Shown here: one piece after another, positions 1 to 5,757 of the stretch | Layout: each line of letters opens with the position of its first letter | Position numbering within the stretch: the first letter of the stretch is position 1 | Origin: Bacteroidota bacterium | Lineage (GTDB): Bacteria; Bacteroidota; Bacteroidia; Flavobacteriales; Weeksellaceae | DNA length: 6,446 nt | Reading direction: 5' to 3' | Assembly (NCBI GenBank): GCA_023433225.1 | Contig: JAEZDQ010000117.1 | Coordinates: forward strand, 1-6,446 | Program-made: the position numbers and the translations under genes | Notes under the pieces: model-generated | Told to the model about the DNA's origin: nothing | Databases searched by the model: none | The model's input: only the letters and a program-made list of their open reading frames with translations

Positions 1-1
1 G

Positions 2-430
2 ACCCAATTGCTGCATGTAAATAAAGGTGATAAGATTTTGGAAATCGGCACCGGCAGCGGCTACCAAACTGCTGTTTTGGTTGCCATGGGTGCTGAAGTT
101 TATACCATCGAACGCCAAAAAGAATTATTTGATTTTTCACAAAGAATTTTCAGGAAAATACAAATCACGCCCAAATACGCGATTTATGGAGACGGTTACA
201 AAGGTTTGCCTTCTTTCGCGCCTTTTGATCGGATTTTGGTAACGGCCGGCTCTGCTACGATTCCCAAAACTTTATTGAAACAATTGAAAGTCGGCGGCAT
301 CATGGTCATCCCTTTGGGCAATAAAAACCAAATGATGACGACTTTCCTCCGGGTAACCGAAAATGATTTTGAACGGATGGAGTTTGGCGATTGCCAGTTT
401 GTGCCCATGTTAGAGCGAAAGGAAAAATAA
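2..430 (+). CDS. pcm: Protein-L-isoaspartate O-methyltransferase, 3' part (N-terminus outside window)
   Basis: Cytosolic repair enzyme that uses S-adenosylmethionine to methylate isoaspartyl residues formed by spontaneous damage of Asn and Asp in ageing proteins. The visible 142 codons carry class I methyltransferase motif I, VLEIGTGSGYQTAVL-like (ILEIGTGSGYQTAVL, about residues 12-26 of the fragment), an acidic motif after the second strand (VYTIER), the ILVTAG strand that is characteristic of Pcm, and LKVGGIMVIPLG. The family is about 210 residues long, so roughly 70 N-terminal residues lie beyond the left edge. A TTG at position 8 is in frame but is internal, since in-frame codons continue upstream of it. 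The gene ends in TAA and is followed by the hairpin at 466-489, and it converges with the ompA gene. The identification is firm from motif order and spacing. Confidence 0.93.
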   Translation, partial: TQLLHVNKGDKILEIGTGSGYQTAVLVAMGAEVYTIERQKELFDFSQRIFRKIQITPKYAIYGDGYKGLPSFAPFDRILVTAGSATIPKTLLKQLKVGGIMVIPLGNKNQMMTTFLRVTENDFERMEFGDCQFVPMLERKEK

Positions 431-465
431 AAAACCTCAAAAATTTCACTCTTTTATAAATAAGA

Positions 466-489
466 AAAGCCACTCAAATGAGTGGCTTT
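466..489. terminator. Bidirectional intrinsic terminator between pcm and ompA
   Basis: A perfect 10-bp inverted repeat, AAAGCCACTC (466-475) and GAGTGGCTTT (480-489), closes a 4-base AAAT loop. On the plus strand the stem is followed by a T-rich run (TTTCTTT), which suits pcm. On the minus strand it is followed by CTTTTCTTATTTATA, which suits the ompA transcript whose stop codon is 22 bases away. The site lies exactly between two convergent genes, so one hairpin probably serves both. Symmetry is seen directly; termination is inferred. Confidence 0.85.
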
Positions 490-511
490 CTTTAAATATT
501 TGAATATGAAA

Positions 512-2320
512 TTATTGATTCACAATTTCAATTCTTCTGTTCTGGGCTCTACCATCAACCGTTTTGTTGTCGAATTTAGGTTGAGACTCACCGTAACCAA
601 CTGCTTTCAATCTTCCGGCAGGAACACCTTGAGCAATCAAGTAATCTACTACGGTTTGAGCACGTCTTTGGGAAAGAGCCATGTTGTTGGCATCGCTACC
701 TACATCATCTGTATGACCTTGAACTTCATAGTTTCCTTCAGTAGCTTTCAGGTACTGAGCGATTACATTCAAACTTTGTTTAGAAGCATCAACCAAAGTA
801 TGCGTTCCAGTTTGGAAATAAATCATTTTGGCCAAATCAGTGATTTGAACGTCTGCACAATCTCCCGTTACTTCAATAGCAGCAGGCTGGAAGTTTCCGT
901 CAGCAAATTTCAATTCTACACGTCTGTTTCTTGCTCTACCTTCGTCCGTTTCGTTGGTAGTAATCGGTAAAGATTCACCGAAACCAACTGATTTCAAGAT
1001 GGAAGCAGGAACACCTTTGCTTGCTAAGTAAGTTTCAACAGAAGCTGCACGTCTCTTAGAAAGATCCATGTTGTATTTGTCGCTACCTTTTGAATCGGTA
1101 TGGCCTTCTACCAACCAACGTGCATTTTTGATTTTATCAGAAGTTAAAATCGGAGCAATTTGGTCAAGGGTTGCCATTGACTGGGCAGTTAATTTGTCGG
1201 AATCATATTCGAACAATACATTTTTCAATGCATCTTTGATCGCTTGGATATCTGTACAGTTGTCTGCGATTTCTGGGCATCCGTCGTTTTCAACAGTTCC
1301 AAATTCTTTTGGACATTTGTCTTTTCCGTCACATACACCGTCACCGTCAGAATCAGGACACCCGTTGCATCCAGGGATAGAAGAAGCTACGCCAGGAGTG
1401 TCTGGACAGTCATCATCTGCGTCAAGGATTCCGTCACCGTCTCTGTCAAGAATTGGACATCCGTCGTTTTCAACAGGACCGGCTTCGTCTGGACAAGCGT
1501 CCATGTTGTTACAGATTCCGTCACCGTCATTATCAGGACATCCGTGACAATCAGGATTGTCTGAAGGAACTCCAGGCTCATCCGGACAAGCATCTACATC
1601 ATCTTCGATTCCGTCACCGTCACGGTCTTTGTTTCCGAAACGGAAAGTTACACCAATTGTATGTTGGAAAAAGTCAAAGTAATCTGACTTGGAAGAAGGA
1701 ATCCAGTTATAGTCTGAAGCAACGTTCAAACCGAAGTTTTTGGTAAACCAGAAATTAATTCCCAATCCACCTGATACACCGAAATGGTCTTTTGCCAATT
1801 CCGATTCTCCGTATAACATATCCACAACTTCTTCTGTCGCGTCACCGCCATCATTTCCGAATACAGGGTATCCCAATGGCAATGTATTTCCGTCAGGGTT
1901 CAAACCGGTATAGTCATAACGGTGGTAATTTGCACCGAGACGGATGTATGGATCGAACCAAGAGTTCTCTCCAAGAATGTATCCGTTAGCCAGTTTGTAA
2001 CGAAGACCTAAGCCTGCGTTGATAAAGAATTCATCGGAAATACGCAATCTGTCGTTGTCGACTTCACCAACCGAAGCGGTCAAATCCACATCGAATGAAC
2101 GATTTAGGTTTCTGATGATCGACAATTTAGACAATGGTGGCACAATGCTGTAGTTATTGTAATTGAAGAACTCATTTCCAAAACCACGAACTGACGTATG
2201 GTCAACTGCGTGTGCACCAACAGTAATTGCCCAAGGATCTCTTTGATTCTGGGCATTCAAAACGGTACTGCTCAAGAACAGCACCATTAGAGCGGTTAAC
2301 AATAGATTAAACTTTTTCAT
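512..2320 (-). CDS. ompA: OmpA-family outer-membrane protein with TSP3 repeats and two OmpA peptidoglycan-binding domains
   Basis: This 602-residue protein is probably an abundant outer-membrane porin or anchor. Residues 1-23 form a signal peptide ending VLNA, with the mature protein starting at Gln24. Residues 24-229 alternate short amphipathic strands and end in TIGVTFRFG, as in an OmpA-type beta barrel. Residues 232-349 hold four thrombospondin type-3 repeats (DxDGDGxxDxxDxCP), a calcium-binding linker. Two OmpA C-terminal domains follow, at about 361-472 and 493-602. Both keep GHTD and LSxRRA, and the Asp/Arg pair that grips diaminopimelate in OmpA (D409/R424 and D538/R553, each 15 apart as in E. 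coli). Each is preceded by a C-[TA]-D-[IV]-Q motif at C355 and C488, so the linker was duplicated too. ATG at 2320 is chosen; an in-frame TTG two codons upstream would only add Met-Ile. It resembles the flavobacterial P60/OmpA group, but two OmpA domains is more than the usual one. Confidence 0.93.
   Translation of the reverse strand: MKKFNLLLTALMVLFLSSTVLNAQNQRDPWAITVGAHAVDHTSVRGFGNEFFNYNNYSIVPPLSKLSIIRNLNRSFDVDLTASVGEVDNDRLRISDEFFINAGLGLRYKLANGYILGENSWFDPYIRLGANYHRYDYTGLNPDGNTLPLGYPVFGNDGGDATEEVVDMLYGESELAKDHFGVSGGLGINFWFTKNFGLNVASDYNWIPSSKSDYFDFFQHTIGVTFRFGNKDRDGDGIEDDVDACPDEPGVPSDNPDCHGCPDNDGDGICNNMDACPDEAGPVENDGCPILDRDGDGILDADDDCPDTPGVASSIPGCNGCPDSDGDGVCDGKDKCPKEFGTVENDGCPEIADNCTDIQAIKDALKNVLFEYDSDKLTAQSMATLDQIAPILTSDKIKNARWLVEGHTDSKGSDKYNMDLSKRRAASVETYLASKGVPASILKSVGFGESLPITTNETDEGRARNRRVELKFADGNFQPAAIEVTGDCADVQITDLAKMIYFQTGTHTLVDASKQSLNVIAQYLKATEGNYEVQGHTDDVGSDANNMALSQRRAQTVVDYLIAQGVPAGRLKAVGYGESQPKFDNKTVDGRAQNRRIEIVNQ
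1274..1627 (-). repeat. Tandem duplication of a 60-residue TSP3 pair inside ompA
   Basis: Residues 232-289 (bases 1627-1454) and 292-349 (bases 1447-1274) are two copies of the same 58-residue block with a 60-residue period. Each copy has an A repeat (DRDGDGI...CPD.PGV.S..P.C.GCP) followed by a B repeat (D.DGDG.C....CP....VENDGCP). At the DNA level, a stretch such as CATCCGTCGTTTTCAACAG occurs in both copies at the same offset. The A-B-A-B order shows that the pair, not the single repeat, was the last unit copied. The duplication is read directly; calcium binding is known for the TSP3 family. Confidence 0.9.
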
Positions 2321-2370
2321 TATCAAATATTTAGTGTTTTACTTTATTAATTTTGAACACAATCTAAAGG

Positions 2371-2403
2371 CAAATTTAAGAATTCTTTATGATTCTATCC
2401 AAA
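2371..2403 (-). promoter_or_regulatory. Putative Bacteroidota-type promoter for ompA, embedded in the smpB 3' end
   Basis: On the minus strand, TTTG (2403-2400) and TAAATTTG (2378-2371) are 21 bases apart, matching the -33 TTG and -7 TAnnTTTG consensus of Bacteroidota primary sigma promoters. The start of transcription would fall near 2365, giving an untranslated leader of about 45 bases, without a Shine-Dalgarno sequence. The -33 box lies inside the last codons of smpB, and the TAA stop of smpB forms the first bases of the -7 box. No terminator separates smpB from ompA, so read-through from smpB is also possible. Consensus match is seen; activity is inferred. Confidence 0.65.
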
Positions 2404-2828
2404 TCTCTTTTCAAATCTTTTCCTTTTATGGTCTCGCGCTTGTCATATAATTTTTTACCTTTCGCCAAATAGACCTTTACTTTCGCGAGCCCTTTGTCAT
2501 TGATATACAGGTTAGTAGCTATGATTGTAAGTCCGGTTTCTTTGGTTTTTCGTTCCAGTTTTTTGAGCTCATTTTTTTTCAATAATAATTTACGGTCGCG
2601 TCGGGTCTTGTGGTTGAAGTGTGTTCCCCAATCGTATTCATCAATGAACATATTGATGATGTAAAGTTCACCATCCTTAAACTGGCAAAAGCTTTCCGCG
2701 ATACTGGCTTTGCCCATCCGGATGGATTTGATTTCGGTTCCAAACAATTGAATCCCCGCTTCATAACCATCCATTAGTTCATACTCCAACCTTGCCCTTT
2801 TGTTCCTGATGTTAACTTCTCCTTGCAC
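2376..2828 (-). CDS. smpB: SsrA (tmRNA)-binding protein SmpB
   Basis: Partner of tmRNA in trans-translation: it binds the tRNA-like part of tmRNA and brings it to ribosomes stalled on broken messages, so that they are released and the nascent peptide is tagged for degradation. From the GTG at 2828 the product has 150 residues, the usual family length. Family landmarks are NIRNKRARLEYE near the start, AGIQLFGTEIKSIR (24-37), GELYIINMFI, FNHKTRRDRKLLL, the GLTII strand, and the basic tail GKKLYDKR (124-131) ending KRDLDRIIKNS, which enters the mRNA channel. The frame stays open upstream to a TTG at 2885, but the best smpB promoter (-7 box at 2878-2871) would then lie inside the gene, and known homologues begin only a few residues before NI(R/K)NKRA. 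It is divergent from the ABC-F gene, with 59 bases between starts, and followed after 55 bases by ompA. Confidence 0.93.
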   Translation of the reverse strand: MQGEVNIRNKRARLEYELMDGYEAGIQLFGTEIKSIRMGKASIAESFCQFKDGELYIINMFIDEYDWGTHFNHKTRRDRKLLLKKNELKKLERKTKETGLTIIATNLYINDKGLAKVKVYLAKGKKLYDKRETIKGKDLKRDLDRIIKNS

Positions 2829-2849
2829 TAAAAATCCATTTAAACTTCG

Positions 2850-2857
2850 TACCTTTG
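2850..2857 (+). promoter_or_regulatory. Putative -7 box of the ABC-F gene promoter
   Basis: TACCTTTG is an exact match to TAnnTTTG and is followed by CAACC, a context common at flavobacterial promoters. It stands 30 bases before the ATG at 2888, so transcription would begin near 2863. The nearest TTG upstream (2823-2825) is 24 bases away, a little further than the usual spacing, so the -33 element is uncertain. The box lies on the other strand of the predicted smpB leader, making the two promoters face each other. Confidence 0.55.
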
Positions 2858-2870
2858 CAACCGATTTACA

Positions 2871-2904
2871 CAAAAATAATTCCAAAAATGCTTACAGTAT
2901 CAAA
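2871..2904 (-). promoter_or_regulatory. Putative smpB promoter, overlapping the start of the ABC-F gene
   Basis: Minus-strand TTTG (2904-2901) and TATTTTTG (2878-2871), 22 bases apart, fit the Bacteroidota -33/-7 consensus. Transcription would begin near 2865, leaving a leader of about 37 bases to the GTG at 2828. The -33 box is within codons 5 and 6 of the divergent ABC-F gene. This placement is the main reason for preferring GTG 2828 over TTG 2885 as smpB start. Confidence 0.5.
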
Positions 2905-4510
2905 TCTTTCTTTACAATTCGGTAAACGCGTTTTATTCGACGAAGTTAACATAAAATTCACAAATGGCAACTGCTATGGTATCATCGGTGCAAACGGTGC
3001 CGGAAAATCCACCTTTCTTAAAATTTTATCAGGTGAAATGGATCCGACTTCGGGCCATGTTTCCTTGGAAAAAGGAAAAAGAATGTCTGTACTTGAACAA
3101 AATCACTTTAAATATGATGATTTCACGGTTTTAGATACGGTTCTCCGAGGAAATAAAGTTTTATATGACATCAAAGAACAAATGGATGCCCTGTATGCCA
3201 AGCCGGATTTTTCGGAAGCGGACGGTATCAAGGCAGGAGAATTAGGCGTTCATTATGAAGAAATGGGTGGATGGAATGCGGAATCCGATGCGTCCACTTT
3301 ATTATCTAATGTCGGGATTGAATCCGATATGCACTATACGCTTATGGGCGACTTGGACAATAAAGCCAAAGTAAGAATCTTATTGGCGCAGGCTTTATTC
3401 GGAAATCCGGATGTATTGATCCTCGATGAGCCTACCAACGAACTGGACGTTTACACCATTTCATGGTTGGAAGATTTCTTGGCGCAATATGAAAACACGG
3501 TGATCGTGGTTTCTCACGACCGTCACTTCTTAGATGCGGTTTGTACCCATATCGCCGATTTGGATTTCGGAAAATTAAACCTCTACTCCGGGAATTATAC
3601 TTTTTGGTACCAGTCTTCACAATTAGCCGCAAAACAACGTGCGCAACAAAACAAGAAAGCAGAAGAAAAGAAGAAAGAATTACAGGAATTCATAGCTCGC
3701 TTCAGTTCAAACGTAGCCAAAGCCAAGCAAGCAACGGCTCGTAAGAAAATGATCGAGAAATTAAATATAGAAGACATCAAACCCTCTTCACGCCGTTATC
3801 CCGCATTGATATGGGAGCAATCCCGTGAAGCAGGCGACCAGATTTTAGAAATCAATAATTTATCAGCTTCAGTTGACGGTGAATTTTTATTCAAAGACGT
3901 TCATTTGAATTTGAAAAAAGGCGATAAAGTCGGGGTATTCTCAAAGAACTCCAAAGCGGTTACCCAATTCTTTGAAATCATTTCAGGCAACGCCAAACCA
4001 GACAGCGGGGAAGTCAATTGGGGAATTACAACCACACAAGCTTACCTGCCTTTGGACAACACCGAATTCTTTAAGGAAGACATCAATCTTGTGGACTGGC
4101 TTCGTCAATATACCGAAAATGACGAAGAACGCCACGAAGAATACATGCGTGGTTTCTTAGGGAAAATGCTATTTTCAGGCGATGAAGCTCTGAAAAAATC
4201 TTCTGTTTTATCAGGTGGAGAAAAAATGCGTTGTATGTTTTCCCGAATGATGCTTTTGCGCGCCAATGTCCTGATTATGGACGAACCCACCGGGCATTTG
4301 GATTTGGAGTCCATTACCGCTTTGAACAACTCCTTGCAGAATTTTAAAGGAACGATTCTCATGGCTTCTCATGACCACGAACTCATCCAAACCACCTGTG
4401 ACCGCATCATCGAAATCACTCCGAAAGGAATCATCGACCGGTACATGACCTATGATGAATTCTTAGATGACAGCCGTGTGAAAGAGTTGAAAGCGGAGAT
4501 GTATGCTTAA
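2888..4510 (+). CDS. ABC-F family ATPase (YbiT-like), second nucleotide-binding domain degenerate
   Basis: Soluble protein of 540 residues with two ABC domains and no membrane segment, the ABC-F layout; members act at the ribosome as translation factors or antibiotic-resistance proteins. It matches E. coli YbiT in length and in blocks such as LLAQALFGNPDVLILDEPTN, SHDRHFLDAVCTHIADLDFG and the charged linker 245-300. Domain 1 has an intact Walker A (GANGAGKST, 34-42), Walker B (LILDEPTNELD, D180/E181) and switch His210, but its signature is degraded (GDLDNKAK, 154-161). Domain 2 has a good signature (LSGGEK, 441-446), Walker B with catalytic Glu466 and switch His495, but its Walker A reads FSKNSKAVTQ (351-360): Val358 replaces the invariant Lys and Ala357 the Gly. 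DEPTGHLD also departs from the usual DEPTNHLD. ATG 2888 is chosen because MLTVSNLSLQFG is the family start; an upstream CTG/TTG-type extension would lie over the promoter. The leader is A-rich with no Shine-Dalgarno. It ends at the terminator at 4556. Confidence 0.92.
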   Translation: MLTVSNLSLQFGKRVLFDEVNIKFTNGNCYGIIGANGAGKSTFLKILSGEMDPTSGHVSLEKGKRMSVLEQNHFKYDDFTVLDTVLRGNKVLYDIKEQMDALYAKPDFSEADGIKAGELGVHYEEMGGWNAESDASTLLSNVGIESDMHYTLMGDLDNKAKVRILLAQALFGNPDVLILDEPTNELDVYTISWLEDFLAQYENTVIVVSHDRHFLDAVCTHIADLDFGKLNLYSGNYTFWYQSSQLAAKQRAQQNKKAEEKKKELQEFIARFSSNVAKAKQATARKKMIEKLNIEDIKPSSRRYPALIWEQSREAGDQILEINNLSASVDGEFLFKDVHLNLKKGDKVGVFSKNSKAVTQFFEIISGNAKPDSGEVNWGITTTQAYLPLDNTEFFKEDINLVDWLRQYTENDEERHEEYMRGFLGKMLFSGDEALKKSSVLSGGEKMRCMFSRMMLLRANVLIMDEPTGHLDLESITALNNSLQNFKGTILMASHDHELIQTTCDRIIEITPKGIIDRYMTYDEFLDDSRVKELKAEMYA

Positions 4511-4555
4511 ACTAAGTTTGAAAAACCTTGTCAAGGTTCAATACATAAAAAAATG

Positions 4556-4579
4556 AAAGGCGCGTTTTGCGCCTTTTTT
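4556..4579 (+). terminator. Intrinsic terminator after the ABC-F gene
   Basis: AAAGGCGC (4556-4563) pairs with GCGCCTTT (4569-4576) around a GTTTT loop, and six T residues end the structure (4574-4579). It lies 45 bases after the ABC-F stop. On the minus strand the stem is followed by CATTTTTTTATG, so it could also stop transcripts arriving from the map operon on the right, which shows no terminator of its own. A weaker AACCTT/AAGGTT hairpin with a 3-base loop sits just before it (4524-4538). Confidence 0.88.
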
Positions 4580-4609
4580 ATTACTTTTAATTCTTTTTAT
4601 GGTATAAAA

Positions 4610-4993
4610 ATGGCAATAAATAATTTTAATGTGAAAGTTCTAATGTTTATTTTTTTTACTTTCATTATATCATGTGCTCAGAAAGAAATTCAATACAATC
4701 AGATTATTGGTAGTTGGAAAATGAGAGACGTTGTTAATCAAACAGGAGAAGATATTTCGGATAAGACAACATTTAAAATGGATAGCACATTCATAGCTGA
4801 AACATTCCTTGATGGAAATGTGGTAGAAGCATTTCCTGGAAAATATAAAATTAATCAGAATAAAAAAACCATTAGTATTCAATCCCAAGATTACGAGGGT
4901 GAATTCGAATTCATAATAGAAACACTAAATAGCAAAGAATTAAATTTAAAGGACAAGAAAACAGGGAGAATTACCCAAAATATTAGATATTAG
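4610..4993 (+). CDS. Small lipoprotein, probable lipocalin-like fold
   Basis: A 127-residue predicted lipoprotein. The N-terminus (about residues 8-21) is a hydrophobic signal ending in the lipobox IISC, so Cys22 would be lipidated; the rest is periplasmic or surface-exposed. Soon after comes IIGSWKM (32-38), resembling the GxW motif that opens the barrel of lipocalin-like lipoproteins common in Bacteroidota, then alternating strands (TTFKMDSTFIAETF, GKYKINQNKKTISI, GEFEFIIETLNSKELNLKD). The fold is inferred; ligand and role are unknown. The frame opens at 4553 inside the preceding terminator, so the ATG at 4610 is preferred; ATG 4643 would leave a signal of only ten residues. Base composition is unusual: 103 G or C in the 360 bases 4621-4980, about 29%, against 42-45% in sampled lines of the ABC-F gene. 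The stop TAG overlaps the stop of the convergent methyltransferase gene. No convincing promoter was found. Confidence 0.75.
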   Translation: MAINNFNVKVLMFIFFTFIISCAQKEIQYNQIIGSWKMRDVVNQTGEDISDKTTFKMDSTFIAETFLDGNVVEAFPGKYKINQNKKTISIQSQDYEGEFEFIIETLNSKELNLKDKKTGRITQNIRY

Positions 4994-5757
4994 TTTTTCC
5001 TCACCACCGGCAAAATTTCATTCTTTTCCAATCCATAGCGGCGGATTTCTTCATCGGTTAATTGAGTGGAATAATTCACTTCCTCCACCACAAAACCAAT
5101 TTCGCGAAGACGGTCATAATAATCCGTTCCGTAAACCCGCACATGGTCATATTGCCCAAATTTTTCTTTGCGCTCTTCTTTGTCCGTAATTGTTGGGTCT
5201 TCAAAAGTTTCTAAAAGTGAATAACGAATCGGCACTTGGAAAATCCCCCATCCGTTCGGTTTCATGACCCGAAACAATTCAGCCATGGCTTTTTTGTCGT
5301 CGTCAATATGCTCCAAAACATGATTGCAAAAAACCACATCAAACCAATTATCCGGAAAAAGAAGATTTTGTATATCGGCTTTCACATCTGCAATTGGAGA
5401 ATTCAAATCACAAGTTGTGTATTTTATATTTTTAAGTTTCCGAAATCTACGATAAAACGCCTGCTCCGGTGCCATGTGAAGAACCTTATAATTGGAAGTG
5501 AAAAAATCGGTTTCATTTTTCAGGTAAAGCCAAAGCAATCTGTGTCTTTCCAGTGATAAAGTTCCGGGCGAAAGTGCATTTTTTCTCTGTTTTTCATATC
5601 CGTAAGGCAAAAAATTATGATAAGACCTTCCATCAATCGGGTCAGTAAAATTTTCTCCTTTAAAAAACCAAATCAAAACAGGCCGGGCCGCATAACTCAG
5701 ACGAATGAGCCAGGGACGCGGAATGGTATTCATTAATTTTTTAAAGGCTGATTTCAC
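4990..5757 (-). CDS. Class I SAM-dependent methyltransferase of unknown substrate
   Basis: A 255-residue protein with one methyltransferase domain at about 88-180. Motif I is the variant KVLHMAPEQAFYRRF (91-105) in place of the glycine-rich ExGxGxG, a form seen in one branch of bacterial methyltransferases. Asp117 (TTCDL) probably holds the ribose, ADIQNLLFPDNWFDVVFCNHVLEHI (127-151) is motif II/IV with the LEH signature, and LFRVMKPNGWGIFQVP follows. N-terminal LSYAARPVLIWFFKG is partly hydrophobic and may touch the membrane. A fixed core, FTDPIDGRSYHNFLPYGY and SPGTLSLERHRLLWLYL (37-77), suggests a specific but unknown target. The GTG at 5757 overlaps the kinase gene by 17 bases and restores an N-terminus (MKSAFKKLMNTIPRP) like that of flavobacterial homologues as recalled; ATG 5733 is the alternative, 7 bases after the kinase stop. 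Either way the gene is probably translationally coupled. Substrate not assigned. Confidence 0.85.
   Translation of the reverse strand: MKSAFKKLMNTIPRPWLIRLSYAARPVLIWFFKGENFTDPIDGRSYHNFLPYGYEKQRKNALSPGTLSLERHRLLWLYLKNETDFFTSNYKVLHMAPEQAFYRRFRKLKNIKYTTCDLNSPIADVKADIQNLLFPDNWFDVVFCNHVLEHIDDDKKAMAELFRVMKPNGWGIFQVPIRYSLLETFEDPTITDKEERKEKFGQYDHVRVYGTDYYDRLREIGFVVEEVNYSTQLTDEEIRRYGLEKNEILPVVRKN

Noticed and set aside
8..430. TTG at position 8 as the start of a short complete methyltransferase
   Set aside because: The frame is open to the window edge and the family needs about 70 more N-terminal residues; it is a truncated pcm.
1325..1625. Regularly spaced CCGTCACCGTC motifs resembling a short repeat array or CRISPR
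   Set aside because: They are the codons for the DGDG core of the TSP3 repeats and stay in frame with ompA; the spacers are themselves repeated, which is not so in CRISPR arrays.
482..1746. Several plus-strand open frames of 97-162 codons opposite ompA (482-970, 1068-1547, 1244-1564, 1453-1746)
   Set aside because: They are shadows of the repetitive, Asp/Gly-rich ompA coding strand; their products are low-complexity and match no family, and the minus-strand product has clear domains throughout.
2829..2885. Longer smpB starting at TTG 2885
   Set aside because: It would add 19 residues not typical of SmpB and would start upstream of the likely -7 box at 2878-2871; GTG 2828 gives the normal 150 residues.
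2855..2887. N-terminal extension of the ABC-F protein from 2855
   Set aside because: The start codon would be inside the TACCTTTG promoter box, before the likely transcript start; ATG 2888 matches the family N-terminus.
3941..3967. Loss of Walker A2 in the ABC-F gene as a frameshift or pseudogene
   Set aside because: The frame is continuous, flanking strands (KGDKVGVF and FFEIISG) align well and the later signature, Walker B and switch His are intact, so the change is a substitution of the motif, not damage to the gene.
4524..4538. AACCTT/AAGGTT hairpin as a second terminator or regulatory site
   Set aside because: Only six base pairs with a 3-base loop and no following T-run; treated as a minor structure before the real terminator.
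4553..4609. Upstream ATG for the lipoprotein gene at 4553
   Set aside because: It lies within the terminator hairpin and would place 19 extra residues before the lipoprotein signal; ATG 4610 gives a normal signal peptide.
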